Positions 12,801 to 25,173 of a stretch of DNA of 64,000 nucleotides are shown in pieces. The notes beneath the pieces are model-generated. The model was not told the origin of the DNA. It did no database searches and was given only the letters and a program-made list of their open reading frames with translations. The translations under genes were made by a program, and so were the position numbers. Each line of letters begins with the position of its first letter. Positions within the stretch are counted from its first letter, which is position 1. The DNA is from Chimonanthus salicifolius (lineage: Eukaryota; Streptophyta; Magnoliopsida; Laurales; Calycanthaceae), in contig CM023539.1 of the NCBI GenBank assembly GCA_013350335.1, forward strand, positions 35,264,631 through 35,328,630, written 5' to 3'.

Positions 12801-15800
12801 TACTAAGGAGACAACGGGTCAAAATCTTCTTCAATGGAGGAAGAGATGGAGATTTTGTTTGCCAGAGTCTCAGGGCAACGCAGAGAAAGGCGTTGGGTGG
12901 TAATCAGAGCTTGGATCTTATACCGACCTGTCAGTTTGGGACCATCATTTTTTCCAGTTGATCACTCTTAAGACATGTTCCATCATATTTCAGTAATGCC
13001 TAGAAATAGACCGAGATCTAACCCAGAAGATCTTGAGATTAGAGAATGGAAGAAGCACTCAACAAGGCAAATCTTGAGTTACTTGACATTCAATGAGATC
13101 TGAATAAATTGAGGGCTTGGAGATCTTCTAATTCTCGATTTTTGAGAAAAGAAGTGAAGAAAGAGAAAATTCACCGAGATTTGACGAGGAGTCAATTTTC
13201 AGTGAAGAAGTTTTGAGTTCTTCAACGACAAACGAACAACCAGATCCACCTGAGCCAGTGTATAATGATTATCCTGACACTGACAGTTTTATAGATGTGT
13301 TTTCATCTTTAGAACATAATGGAGATGAGACAGTTGAGCCAGCAACTAAGGAGACAGTTTATGAATCTGTAGCTCAACATGCAATGGAGATTGCACATTA
13401 GAACGAACTGATGGAGATGTCTAATCCATCACAGACAAACATGGTTCAGTGGTGGATGATGCGGTGCATCCCATATGTGTTCCTTGCGTCTTTTTTTTTT
13501 TAAGTATGTGTTTTAGTTTTATTTTAGCTAGGGTATTTTAGTAATTAGTAATGTTTTTATTTTTAGTATGGTGAAAGCTTATATAAGTTTGTAGCCTCTT
13601 GGAGGCAAGAGACGATGAATGTATAATAGAATTGCAAATTTTCGTAAACCTGCAGTGGTGATCTCTGGAGAGAATTCGAGACTGTTTTTTGGTGGAATCC
13701 AACACGATGTGAAGTCTCCTCCCTTCTTCCCAGGTAATTCTTCTTCCTCTTCTCTCTTTTTTTCCTTTTCTTCACCTGCTGCCGAGACCCATACTCCCTC
13801 CCTGTGACTTTCGTGAACTCCCAAAGCACTTCACCGCTGCCGTGCCTTTGAAACCCCTTCCCCATTGTTGCCGCAGCCCTCCACACTACCCTTTTGAATT
13901 GCCATGGTCACCTTTGGCCCCTTTTTCCCTTGTTGCCTCTTCCCTAGCCTTCATCCTTGCTATCGCCTGCCACTAAAGAGCCTTCCACCCTGTCGCAGCC
14001 GTACAAAACCACCCATGTGCCTTCTTTTCTCCCTAACATCTACCCCCTTGGCTACCGTTCCCCTCAAAAGTCCTTCTCCACATTGCCATAACCTGTCCTA
14101 AGCCGTACAATTAGTGTCGTCTACCCCTAATACCCATCCAAAACTGCTGTAAGTTCTAAGTTCTTTCTTTTTGTTCATTGTAACCCATATCCCATCCTCA
14201 ATTGACAGTTGTGTCTCTCTGGCCCCCATTTTTTTTTATTTTGTAGCCTTCCATTAACCTATTTGCTATCTTTAACCCCTTTACTACCTTACCTTTATTG
14301 CTTAATAGCCCGAATCAATCCCTGTCAGTGTTAGATCTACATATTTGTGGAAATTAACAAGCCCTTTTGTTTCGAGGGATCCCGCTGCGTTTGGTAACTA
14401 GGTCTGGATCATAATATAATTGTTTACACTAATTTCCTAGAATCCTGTGATTGTTTGTAGCTTGTTTATATTAGTTAATTGCAAAATATTAATTGATTGA
14501 TTAATTTCAACCCATTTTAGATTTACAGTGCATTATTTTCATCCCTTTTAATTTTTAAGGAACCATATTAGGCATTTAGGGTTACCCTATCCCTTGTCCT
14601 ACATAAGTGGACCCCATCAGGGAAGAGTTTAATCAATTTTGTGTTTGGTAAAAAAGAAATTGACATCTACATGATCCAATTAGGGATGGTGAACAAATTT
14701 ACAAACCATCTCTCCAGCACCAGTCGAATATGACAATGGAGAAATTGGTAGCCAAAAACGCGACTTGACATTTCCCTTAAAAGACAACTAAACTCGAGGA
14801 CGAGTTTCTTCCAACTAGGAGGGATTAATGCATGCATCGGATCCAACAAATTGGATCGAGACCCGGTTGGTCAAAATCAAAGAATCGACCTTCCCAATCC
14901 ATAATCAGACCGACGGAGGGAAGAGAGGGCCCCACTCCAAGTGTCACGCTGCCATGGGTCCCACTTCAAATACCGAGTCAGTGTCCACGTCAGCACCTTG
15001 TGGGCCAGCTCGGGTAGGAAGCCACCAAACTCTGCGTGCGAACAAGTTTGGAAAAGGTCAAAAATTGAAAACTCAAGCAGAGGAGGAGGAAATAATTGAC
15101 CAAATCTGAAATTTATGTTCTTCAACCAAGCCCGACTTGACTCGACTTGACTTGAATTTCTATAATAATAGAGAAATTGCTAAATGAGATGAAAATTTAT
15201 TTCTAATAGAAAATGAAAGTTAAGTTGACTTCCCTTTCTTGTGGGGCTATGGAAAGTGGATGGAATGGGCTAATATTTTTTGAACTTGAGGGTGGCGTAC
15301 ATCTGCTAAAATCGATGGGTCAAAAAATAGAGAGCATAAATAGTGTTTTTTTTTTTTTTTTTAAATATAAAAATTCCAATAGTTTTTTATGTTTTTCCCA
15401 ATTTTTTTTTTTTTTTAATAATTTGGATTGGGGCGGGTTGGGGTCTAGGACCCCCAACCAAACCCAACTGAATTTATTTTGGTTGGGTCAGTTGATTTTT
15501 TAAAAGATATGTATGACCTAGAGCCGAATTTATCCTAGTCAACCTGTGTTGGGTTTGCATGTGGTTAGAAATTGCCACCCCTAGTCATTAGGTTTTTCAC
15601 AAACAAAACATGAATTGATCACCCCAAATTTTATTTTATTCCAAGTTTTGTTTTGTTATAGGTGCGAAAAGCCATCTTGGAATGTCCTCGAATTTGACTT
15701 GGATTTGGTGATGGCCAATCTTAAATCTGTCTTAGAGAAGAACTGAGCACCATGTAATTTGTCAAGCATGTCGTCTACGATCGGAATAGGAAATCGATCC

Positions 15801-18800
15801 TTAATGGTGATTGAATTAAGGGCACAAAAGTTGGTACAAAATCTCCACGAGCCGTCCTTTCTAATCAATAGTACTGGTGAAGAGTATGGACTTGGCCTAA
15901 TGATGCCCATGTTCAGCATTTCCTCCACCATTTTTCTCAATTTCATTTTTTTGGAATTGTGGGTATTGGTAAGGCCTCATGTTGACTGGTAGTGCACTTG
16001 GTTGTAGTGGTATTTGGTGGTCTTGGTTTCAGGTTGGAGGTGGCTCTTTTGGCTCTCTGTGAACACAGTGCTGAATTCCTGCAATACAACTTCTAAACCT
16101 GAGGGCAGGACTTCAGAGCTCTTCTCATTATCTCCACGAAGCTCTAAAGTAAACAAAGTAGTGCCCTTTTGAGCAATTTGTTGCAAGGAATGGAGACTCA
16201 CGGGTTGGTTGGTTGAAAAGATCTGCCCTTTCTACCGGTATTCCTTTCCATCTAATTGGAATTGCATGGTCATCTGATTCCAAATCACATAGTATCGTCC
16301 CAATTATTGAAGCCAATGGAACCCAAGTACTATGTATGAGCCTGATAGGGACTGTGAAAACAGAGTGGTAGAACATTTGAATGACTGGATCTGCAGGTTG
16401 ATTTTATTGAATTGTTCCTTGCAAACAATTCGATTACCATCCGCAACCATAACTGGAAAGTTTGTAGCGGTGGTAATTGGAAACTTGAGCTGTTGGGTGA
16501 GTTTGTCTCTCACAAAATTATGAGTCGAACCCCTCTCAATCAGTATCATAACAGGGTGTTCAAGAAGTCCTATCACTCTCATAGTCTGAAGTGACATCCA
16601 ACTCTGTAAGGCATGGGGTGATTTTTGGCACTTCTGAACCTTCTGACAATTTGTCGATCAATGCTGCCTCCTCTGTTATTGTCTCGTCATTGTCCTCAAG
16701 CTCGATCATCAATAATTGTCTAGGTTTGCATTTGTGCCCAGGCTGGAATTTTTCGTCGCAAAGAAAACAATCTTTTCTCCTACCTTTTCAGAAAAAAGAA
16801 TACAGTCCTTTCTCCCATCTTTTTTGCATCTTGTTCGACGATAGTTTTCTTACTTCCGGCTGAGTTCCAACCAATTGTGCTCGGTTGGCAGATGATTAGT
16901 GGAAGGTTGGGCCAGTTTCACCAGTCTCCTCTGACACTACAGCTCTTCTTTCTTCATCCTTGACAATTCGATAGTGTGCTTCAAGGACTGAAGTTTGAAC
17001 ATCCTCACCTCACTCCTTATCTCTTCTTTTAGACCTACAACGAATGCCCCAAGAGTGCTTTTTCTGGCCGCCCACGTACTCGTGTTGACAGCCTCTTGAA
17101 CTCCTGTTGATATTCCCGTACCGTCCATTCTGTTTAATCTTTGACAATGCTTCGTTGAAATCTTTGTAATTGATGGGGCCGAATCGAGCACACAATTCAT
17201 TAACAAATATGTCCCAAGTCGCTTCTCCGAATGTCTGTTCCAACCATTGGTTGGCTGCTTCTCCTTCCAGTAGAACAATGCCGATATCACTCGATGGTTT
17301 GCATCCGTTCCCTGATATTTAAAAAATTGTTCAACGCAATTAAGGCATTCAGTTGGTTCAGTCCCCGCATATCTTGGGAAATCCATCTTTATAGAGCGAG
17401 GTAGAGCATGCCCTCCTGTCACTGCCGTGTTTTTCCCATGGTGAGTCATTCGACTGTGACCCGATGATTCTGGTGGAACTCGCAGTTCCAGAGTGGCATT
17501 AGACAGCGCTCTTAGTGTTTCTTCCAAGTGTTGCAACCGATCGGTGGTTCGCTGGGAACCGTTTTGGACTGCAGTATCCAACTGTCAGATATTATTTCGT
17601 TGACATTTCCTTCCAATTTCTCTATTATTTTCCTCGTTGGTGAGTTGCGACATTCTGTTGAATCACGGATCTGATACCAATTGATACGAATCTAGTCAAT
17701 ACGACTGAGAGTCTCGATTCGAGTCTAGAATGAACAGGTAGTCAGAATCGACTGGCAATTCGAGTTTCTGTTTGGTTTATTTGAGTCTCTGTTAGGATCA
17801 GAAACATACCACAATTCGTCTTCAATCTGGATCTGAAGCAAACCACGATTTTATTAAGAAGAATAGCTAATCACCGTCCTTACTACTGCTATCATTACAT
17901 ATACCCCATTCTATTACAGATTACACAGAAACTGTCTTAACTACCTCCCTGTTTTATCGTTATTTCCTCCCCTGCAGTTCTTCCAACTGGTTCCTTCTAC
18001 TGCTGCTAACTGCTTTTATACTTATCACCGCCAAGTATACCAGCAACAGATGGTCCAGCGTTTGGTAGCCCACATGTCCCACATCCAGTCCCATTCGGAT
18101 GACAAGTCACCTGCTGACTTGTTGCAACAGATCACCTCTTGCAACATTACCTCCTTGTTACATGTTAAAGGGCACATTGCTCTCACACACCCATTATGGA
18201 GAGGAAGAGAAAAGGTTGTATTGTATTTTTTTTGTTTACCTTTCAGTTAAAGAAATTCTGTTGGTTTTTTTTTTGCTGGGAATCTTCTTGCTGATTGAAA
18301 TATTCTTTTTCTCTTTTAATGTATTATAATGGAATTCTTTTTAATTCCTCATGTAGATAAAGGCGGATCATTGGTTGAAGTGCAAAATGAACGGGTGAGT
18401 TCTAAGCCATTGAAAGAGAAAACCTCGAAAGCAGAAAGGCGTGCCCTTCAGGAGTCTCAACGTGCTGCAAAGGCTGCATCAAAAAATGCAGGTATTTAGG
18501 CATCACAGTTACTTATTTGCATGAAAAGGAACTCTCTTTTAATTACATAAAAAGAAACGATCTTAATTAACCTTTTGAGAAATGGCATTACAATCATGGA
18601 TTTGGTTTGGTTTGACATGTTATCTGGTGTAACATTCTCTTGCATCACTTTGATTTTTTAGTTACATTGACATGTTAGGTTCTTTATCTTGTTTCATATT
18701 GTCGTTGTGCATCTTTTTCTTCAGATACATCCCGTTTATGCGTTCATGTGACATTGGCTGGTTATTATTTCTGCAGTGTCATGTTTTTTTGAAATGATTT

Positions 18801-21800
18801 CTGGTGTCATGTTTTTTTGAAATGATTTCTAGTAGTGTCACATTTTATGCATGTAACATTTCTAGGGCTTGAACCTTTTACAAAAATTAACTAAAGAAGG
18901 GATGAAGCATTTAGTTCCTGACTTTTCATTTATGCATGCAAGCTATTAGAATTTTGAAACTCATGTCACGATGATGATTTGGTTGAGGAGTGCCCTTATT
19001 TGAAGCCCAAATCTATGGATGTGGATAGCAATGATGATAGCTGACTGAGCCCCCACAAAATTTGGTTGGAACTTTGATGATTTGATTTTTTTTTCAATGA
19101 TTTTTTTTTGAAAGGTTCTAAAAAAAGAAATCTTCAACTATTTGATCATCATTATCAAAATCATTTATTCCATTAATCTGGGGTTGACATTTGCATTTGG
19201 ATTTAGCATGTGTCCTTTTTTATGGGCCGGCTATCTCTTTGATGTCCATAAGACTTGAACTACAACCTTGAGGTTGCAATAATGAGCACTTACCAATTAT
19301 GCTAGATGTCGTTGGTCACTTGGTTGACCCAACCCAATAATCAACTGAATTTTGTAAAAAAAAAAATTTTAAAATTTTAAACCGATTCGCTTGTTTGACC
19401 AACTGAGTCTCTTAGTTGACCTGACTCAATAATTGACCAAGTCTTGGTCTCAGTTTATATATTCAAACTATTTTGATAAAATGGCAAATGAAATTTTGAT
19501 GGTATCATATGTACAGCTTAATTCTAGTTGATGCAAATATTTTTCTAGATTACATAAAGAAACTCATGCACATGAACTATTTATTACCTGTGATCAGTCG
19601 TAGCTTAAAAGACCAATTTTTGAAAATTGACTTAGGTTTAGGAAAAGTTGATCTAACTTATAAATTGTAAATAGCCTCCGAATTTTGTAAAGCTCTTAAA
19701 AATGAGGATTTAAGCATAAGGTAAAAGGGAACTTTGAATACTTGACATTTCAAAATTTATTTAAATTAAGAAGTTTGTAACATTGTTACTTGTGCCAAAA
19801 AAAAAAAGACCTAAAAAGCCAAAATAATACTAGTGGTATATGCTTCCAGCCTCTCATTATACTGTTTTTGTGTCCAACTTGCACATACGTATTGCTCACC
19901 AATGGGGACTCCATTTTTTAGGTGAAGGAAGCAAGCCTACAACTGCTTCTGGATCTGTGCCATCAAATGCCAAGCAGGCTAAAGGTGCAAAGGCACCATC
20001 ACAAAAGAAAGATGGTGCTTCAGTTGCTCCTTCTGTTGCAGCTTCTGAGAAGAAAGGAGCAGATCGCCCCTCAGAAAAAGATAGGAAGAAAGATGTCCCT
20101 CACCCACGTATGCAGTTTGATGATGAGCAACGGGTAGAAAAGGCTAAGAAGCGTGCATTGGTTAAGCAAACTGAAGCAAGAAGCAGAGTTGAATTGTTTA
20201 GACATTTGCCTCAGTATGAACATGGAACACAGCTCCCTGATCTTGAGGCAAAATTTTTCAGACTTGATCCAAAGCATCCTGAAAAGCTTGATTCAACGCA
20301 TACTGAAAAATTTGATCCGATTCATCCTGATGTTTACAAGGTATTGTTTAGAATCCTACAAGTTATATTATCGATCAATCCTCACTTTTTTAATTGGTTA
20401 GTTGCTACACTGTGGAACATTTTTGTTCTCCAAGAAATACCCATGTTAATACAGCATGATATTCTCTTTGGAGAAGAAAGGCCAATTGCAACTTGGTTAC
20501 TGAGAAGTAGGTTCAACAGTGCAAATTTTGCCACAACTTATGGCATCATCACCACACAACTTGTGTGGTTATAATAAGTGCTTAGAATGTCCATTCCTCC
20601 TGGAACAACTGAATCAGATGCCAAGTCGCTTTGTGAGTTTGTTTTAACAATTGTACTTTGTTAACATTTTTCTATCGATGATTTCAGGTTGGATTACAGT
20701 ATCTAGCTGGGGATATCTCTGGTGGTAATGCTCGTTGTGTTGCAATGCTTCAAGCATTTCTAGCGGCCATTAAAGACTACACAACACCTCCAGAGAAGAC
20801 ACTTAGTCGTGATTTAACTGCAAAAATCAGTAGTTATGTCAGGTTTCTTAATGAATGCAGGCCCCTATCAATCAGCATGGGAAATGCAATTAGATTCTTG
20901 AAGAGTAGAATTACCAACTTGCCACTGGCTTTATCAGAGTTGGAAGCAAAAACCACACTTCAATCAGACATTGGTCGTTTTATAAATGAGAAGATAGTAA
21001 TTGCAGACAAGGTTATAGTGAGGCACGCTGTAACAAAGATTAGAGATGGAGATATACTGCTTACATATGGATCATCATGTGTTGTTGAAATGATATTATT
21101 GCAGGCACATGAGCTTGGGAAACAATTCCGTGTCGTAGTGGTAGATTCACGTCCGAAGCTTGATGGGCAAAAGTTGCTTCGTAGGTTGGTAGCAAAGGGC
21201 CTAAACTGTACTTACACGCATATCAATGCTATTTCTTATATCATGCATGAAGTCACACGGGTTTTTTTAGGAGCTTCTTCTGTGCTATCTAATGGAACAG
21301 TTTTCTCAAGAGTTGGGACTGCATGTGTAGCCATGGTTGCCCATGCTTTTCGTGTTCCTGTATTGATATGCTGTGAAGCATACAAGTTTCATGAAAGGGT
21401 GCAACTTGATTCTATATGCTCTAATGAACTAGGTATGTCTGCCCCTATGACCTGAATCACCTTATGCTAGTGGCAGTACTCTGAACAACACAATCTCTTC
21501 CTCAGAAATGCCATTTTGTCACTCAAACTTGGGCTATTGCTTCTTCACAGGTGATCCAGATGCCATCTCGAAGGTTCGTGGGCGGACGGATTTGAAACAT
21601 CTATATAACTGGGCTGATATTCAAAATTTGCAGCTTCTGAATCTTGTGTAAGTGGTTGGAATTTGGATACTTACAGAGCTTGTCCATTCAAATTTGTTCC
21701 AGCTGATTTTGCAATCTCTTTCATATGTTTCTGTAACAGGTATGATGCAACTCCTTCTGATTACGTGTCAATGATCATTACAGATTATGGAATGGTATGC

Positions 21801-22274
21801 TGTAGCTTCCCCTTTAAGATTCATTTTATGTGTTACTGGCATTAAAGGATTATGCAAATTGATGGCATTCTAGTTCTCACACTGAAGTAGAGCCCCAATT
21901 TGCATTTACTGCCCTGTCAGGTAAAAAAAGTGCAGTTTAACTGCATTTTTGTTGTAGCCCTTAATATAACAACACTATGTAAATAAGCTCCATGTTTGCC
22001 CTCTGCTAGAACTACCTGATCAGGTCAGAATTTCTTATTATTGGTAACGTGGTGTATTATCTTTTAATACCCACATGATCATCTGATACTCTTCTTATAT
22101 AAGAAGGGAAGCATATATAAGCTGTCCCAAGTTCTAAGGAACCAATGGTATCCAATGGACACCTACTTTGTGGTCCTTTCATGTCATTTATGTCATCCAT
22201 TTTTGTTGCAGGTACCGCCAACAAGCGTGCCTGTCATTGTTAGGGAATACCGAAGGGAGCATTTGTTGATATAG
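8952..22274 (+). CDS. eIF2B-delta: Translation initiation factor eIF2B subunit delta, seven coding exons
   Basis: eIF2B is the cytosolic guanine nucleotide exchange factor that recharges eIF2 with GTP; delta belongs to the alpha/beta/delta regulatory set. Exons: 8952-9507, 18357-18491, 19922-20340, 20688-21432, 21551-21647, 21740-21794, 22212-22274, all with GT..AG introns and consistent phases, giving 689 aa. Exon 1 encodes the low-complexity plant N-terminus ([20 protein letters not shown], then a Pro/Ser-rich part with [10 protein letters not shown]). Exons 2-3 give a Lys/Ala-rich charged linker ending in [20 protein letters not shown]. Exons 4-7 (from about residue 371) give the IF-2B Rossmann-type domain, with [40 protein letters not shown] and a C-terminus ending [10 protein letters not shown]. 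The start is the first ATG of the conserved reading frame. No frameshift or internal stop was found. Intron 1 is 8,849 bp and full of transposons. A CDS of this completeness suggests a functional gene. Confidence 0.93.
9766..9803. repeat. (TC)n microsatellite
   Basis: An almost pure TC dinucleotide run of about 38 bp is followed by degenerate CTAT/TCTA repeats to about 9870. It lies just inside eIF2B delta intron 1 and is likely polymorphic. Confidence 0.95.
9930..11235 (+). repeat. Degenerate ~180-bp tandem repeat in eIF2B delta intron 1
   Basis: Four diverged units share the order GACTAGGTTCT, AATAATGCCCC-like, CAATACAATTCCATA, an A-rich run with AAATCCAAATGG, then GAAGTAATTCATG-like. They start near 9931, 10109, about 10465 and about 11070. 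The third is split by the LINE at 10568-11004; removing that insert restores a continuous unit. Confidence 0.65.
10568..11004 (-). mobile_element. 5'-truncated LINE with 11-bp target-site duplication
   Basis: On the minus strand the insert ends in a poly(A) tail, seen as about 14 T on the + strand at 10566-10579. It is flanked by the direct repeat CTTAGGGTATT at 10557-10567 and 11005-11015. Its minus-strand reading (…[18 protein letters not shown], with a stop near 10737) resembles the extreme C-terminus of plant LINE ORF2 proteins, followed by a short 3'UTR. Only about 437 bp remain, the usual result of 5'-truncated target-primed reverse transcription. The two target copies are identical, so the insertion is fairly young. 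Confidence 0.85.
11305..12515 (+). repeat. 5' LTR of the intron-1 LTR retrotransposon
   Basis: It starts TGATGC and ends CCGTCA two bases before the primer binding site, about 1.21 kb. The first ~275 bp are repeated at 14826. The exact borders are inferred from the TG..CA rule and the adjacent binding site. Confidence 0.6.
12518..12534 (+). other. Primer binding site (initiator Met tRNA type), with a second degenerate copy
   Basis: TGGTGGTCATCAGAGCC is a mutated form of the TGGTATCAGAGC site used by most plant LTR retrotransposons. A second degenerate copy with similar flanks (GGTAATCAGAGCTTGGATCT) occurs at about 12897-12917, suggesting a local duplication of the leader. Confidence 0.6.
14812..15100 (+). 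repeat. Polypurine tract and truncated 3' LTR
   Basis: AACTAGGAGGGA immediately precedes the LTR start (TAATGCATGCATCGG). Similarity to the 5' LTR stops at about 15090, so roughly the last three quarters of this LTR have been lost or replaced. Confidence 0.65.
15656..18060 (-). mobile_element. 5' half of a Ty3/gypsy retrotransposon, antisense in eIF2B delta intron 1
   Basis: Read on the minus strand from about 18060: a probable LTR; a primer binding site (reverse of TGATACCAATT at ~17670-17690); a gag-like frame 17581-16937 ([20 protein letters not shown] is a typical gag motif); an aspartic protease region 16597-16304 (GSTHNFV, where the catalytic Asp position reads as ERGS, then VMVADGNRI and VLGFHWL); and the start of reverse transcriptase 15946-15656 ([28 protein letters not shown]). 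It breaks off before the RT catalytic box. Frames are interrupted by stops and shifts, and RNase H and integrase are absent. It is dead, and antisense to the host gene. Confidence 0.88.
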
Positions 22275-22600
22275 AGAGGTCCATTTGTTTGGCAGAGTGT
22301 AGGTCCTGGCATCAACCTGTATGCCAAACTTAGCGAGATTGCATGCTTTGCATGATAAGACTTTGGTCTCATCATTTGAGCTTGTGGGGATATTGGTTTT
22401 TTTCTTTTTTTTAGTTTCTTTGAATAATGCTCTTTGCCTCATCAAATTTGCTTTTGATTTGAATTTTGTTCCCCTGACAGTGAAGAGTGCGATATTTTCG
22501 CCTCTCCGGGCATTTTTGTTGAGGACACTTTCTTACTGCTGTAATCTGAGCTTTTTCATGTTTTATGCTTGGTAGACAATCTCTGGGCCTGTAAATGGAC
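22275..22600 (+). other. 3' UTR of eIF2B delta
   Basis: Sequence after the TAG at 22272-22274 with no coding features. No perfect AATAAA is present in the first 300 bases, and I do not place a cleavage site. Confidence 0.4.
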
Positions 22601-23449
22601 CCAGGTCTAGCCCCAGGCCATCCGGCGTGACCTGATTATTTGTCAAATGGTCAAGCTATTGGGTAAACAGACCATGTCAAATGGATGGGTCTCCTTGGAC
22701 CTTTGGATGGTCCAGTCAATCGAAAGAAATTTGTGGTGTTGGATACAAACCTGCGCCACACTCAAATATTGGATTTTAACTTTTTATGATACAAGTTTGT
22801 TTATCTTAATGGTTAATCAAGCTGAATTTATGGATACACGTGGTAATATACAATGTAACTCAATTATTTGCATGGATTAGGCACATCGCAAATGACTAGT
22901 AATGAAATTATGTAGGTCTATATTGCACCATATATTAATGAAGTTCAAATTCATGTGTCTATTTATTTGATCTCGACCAAACCATGTAAAATAATATTAG
23001 CTTACAAATTTTAAATTGTTCTTTTAAATACTTGTGGAGTTGTTTAGGCTTGTTACAACGAAGGAGATTATAGTTAAGGATAAACATATGTTGTGAAGTC
23101 AATGTGTTATTGGCTTCACATCTACAAAGATACAAAAGTTAAGGGATTCAAAATAATTAAAAATGATCAAAAGTTTGGAGTTTGTAAAACATATCTTGTA
23201 AATTGAAACATGAATTGAGGGTAAGCTACATCGCTATAGAATTTAGAATTTAGAATTGAAAATTAAAATGTGATAAAATTTTCGTTGCAGTGAAAATTAT
23301 CTGCATGCAAACTCATTTCTTAAGGATTAGATACTTTGGACTAGCAATGTAATGTTAAAGGAGACATGTATATGATTTCAAAGCTCTCTAAATTTTGATC
23401 ACATAAATTATTTTTAATCTCTAAACAAAAATGTTGGGGAAAACCGTTC
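22601..23449. other. Intergenic, no gene seen
   Basis: AT-rich sequence with stops in all frames. About 22580-22760 is more GC-rich and looks like an unidentified dispersed repeat. Confidence 0.4.
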
Positions 23450-23723
23450 AAGGAAGGGTGGCAATGGGTCTGGTGGAGATGGATCATGTTAGGATTGTTG
23501 GATTGGGTTGGATTATAGGTAATAAGAAATTGTTTGTTTAACTCAGTTCTGACTCAAATTTTTATTATAACTTTGAAGAAATTACAGGAGTAAAAAATCA
23601 TTTTTCTATAAAAATGTAGATGAACTTTCCTTTAATGTGAGGCATTGAGCAATAGGTTAAGATTTTTTTAACTTGAGTAAGGTACATAGGCTAAAACAGA
23701 TGGAAAAATATAAACAAATTACT

Positions 23724-23726
<3 letters not shown>

Positions 23727-23804
<78 letters not shown>
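23727..23804. repeat. (TA)n microsatellite, about 39 units
   Basis: A pure AT dinucleotide run of about 78 bp; self-complementary and likely length-variable. Confidence 0.95.
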
Positions 23805-23808
<4 letters not shown>

Positions 23809-23851
23809 TCAGGTCAAGTTGGACTCCGATTTAGGACCCCTCTATCCAACT

Positions 23852-24255
23852 CAGGGGGCAAAAATTTGGTGGATCTGAATTTTCGGCCTATATTTTATCT
23901 CGGCCGAGATTTTTCTCTCATTTTTTTTTGAAAATCTTGGTGGTTTTTTTTTTTTTGAAAAAAAATCATTTTAAAAAATAAAAAGGCTGTTTTTTAAAAA
24001 AATATTTAAAAATATAAATATCAGCCGATATCTAGGCTGATATTCGCCCATATCGGACGAATATTGGCCGAGATATCGCCCGGGCCCACGCCGATATTTG
24101 TATTTTTTTTAATAAAAATTAAAAATCGGTTGATATTCGGCCGAATTTTTTTATCTCTGGCCGATACTATAAGTATCGGCCAAGATACCTCGGTTGTGGA
24201 AATCCCGAGATATCTCGGCCGATACGCAAAGTATCAGCCGAGATTTCGACCCTTG
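23852..24255 (+). mobile_element. Non-autonomous hAT-like MITE, CGGCCGATA family, copy 1
   Basis: The element begins CAGGGGGCAAAA and ends TTTCGACCCTTG, imperfect terminal inverted repeats. It is flanked by the exact 8-bp duplication ATCCAACT (23844-23851 and 24256-24263). The body is AT-rich with repeated TATCGGCCGAGAT-type motifs and no coding sequence. An 8-bp duplication and CAGGG termini fit the hAT superfamily. Copy 2 lies inverted at 24848-25173. Confidence 0.8.
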
Positions 24256-24847
24256 ATCCAACTTAGCCCAAATCTATTTCAGATTGAGCTAAGTTGGGTT
24301 GATTTAATTTTTTTTTAAATGTGTATGACACAAATCAAATTTTCACTTCAATCTTTCTTTAATAAATAGGTCATGTTGAGCACAAAATAAGTCACATAGA
24401 AGAATTAATCGACGGCTCAACTTGAATGAAGACATTCAAAATTAGTTGGCTTAATCCCAATTGTAGCAATTGCTAACCGATTTCTCCAAACGCAACCTAA
24501 TATGGGCTCAAGTTTATCTTTATAAAATTTTGTGCTTGGTTCCATCATAGAAAAAAAAAACCTTGATTAAAAATGTTTATTTAATGTGAGATCATAGAAA
24601 ATCAATTTAATTAAATTTATCAAGTCACTGGTTTTAAAATCTTCATATTTTAATCATGTTAAATACTTGTATAATTCTTATTTCTTTAACATTTAAATTT
24701 ATTTTAAATCTATAAAATTAGTTTAGTTGGAAAGTATATGTTTGATCGGTGGGCCCTGCAAAACTGAGTATTGTTTGGTTTGGCTATTAATATAGAATTT
24801 GATAAAATAATATTGACATACTAAGTTGGAATAGTGGTATAGTGAGC

Positions 24848-25173
24848 CAGGGGTCGAAATCAAATATCTATGGATTTCCAAAACCGAGATGTCTCGGCTG
24901 ATACGCATAGTTTCGGCCAAAGATAAAAAAATCAGCTGATTTTTATTTTTTATTTAAAAAAATACAAATATCGGTGGGGGCCCGGTCGAATCTCGGCCGA
25001 TACGGGCGAATATCGGCCAACATTTATTTTTTTATTTTTTTTAAAAACAGCCTTTTTATTTTTTAAAATGATTTTTTTCAACAAAAAAAGCCACTGAAAT
25101 TTTTCATAAAAAAAAAAATTGAGAAGAGAGAAAAATCTCGGCCGAAAATTCGGATGCCCCGAATTTTCGACCC
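24848..25173 (-). mobile_element. Non-autonomous hAT-like MITE, CGGCCGATA family, copy 2 (inverted)
   Basis: Reverse-complement relative of copy 1, sharing CTCGGCCGATAC, the A/T-rich centre and a CTCGGCCGAAAATTCGG terminus. It is flanked by the exact 8-bp direct repeat TAGTGAGC at 24840-24847 and 25174-25181. With copy 1, about 600 bp away, it forms a large inverted repeat. Confidence 0.8.

Larger units (their letters stand above)
11305..15100 (+). mobile_element. Degenerate LTR retrotransposon inside eIF2B delta intron 1
   Basis: The element runs from a 5' LTR beginning TGATGCAAGCATC at 11305 to a truncated 3' LTR starting at 14826. The two LTR starts share about 270 bp of clear similarity (11305-11580 against 14826-15090). 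A methionine-tRNA-type primer binding site (TGGTGGTCATCAGAGCC) follows the 5' LTR. The polypurine region is preceded by ACTCGAGGACGAGTTTCTTC, a sequence characteristic of Ty3/gypsy 3' ends. The ~2.3-kb interior has no recognisable pol. It holds one short open frame at 13213-13401 (acidic, no family I recognise) and a C/T-rich stretch at 13720-14130. It is a deleted or non-autonomous copy, diverged and probably old. Confidence 0.75.
23450..24330. repeat. GGGTTGG-type dispersed repeat with nested (TA)n and MITE
   Basis: GGTTGGATTGGG-like runs at 23450-23530 and TTGAGCTAAGTTGGGTTGA at ~24280 are two ends of a diverged repeat of the same style as the GGGTCGGG elements elsewhere. A long (TA)n microsatellite (about 23727-23804) and the MITE at 23852-24255 lie inside it. 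Confidence 0.5.

Noticed and set aside
15300..15600. Gene with GGGGCGGGTTGGGGTC tract
   Set aside because: Poly-T runs and GGGTTGGGT motifs match the dispersed GGGTCGGG-type repeats, with no coding content.
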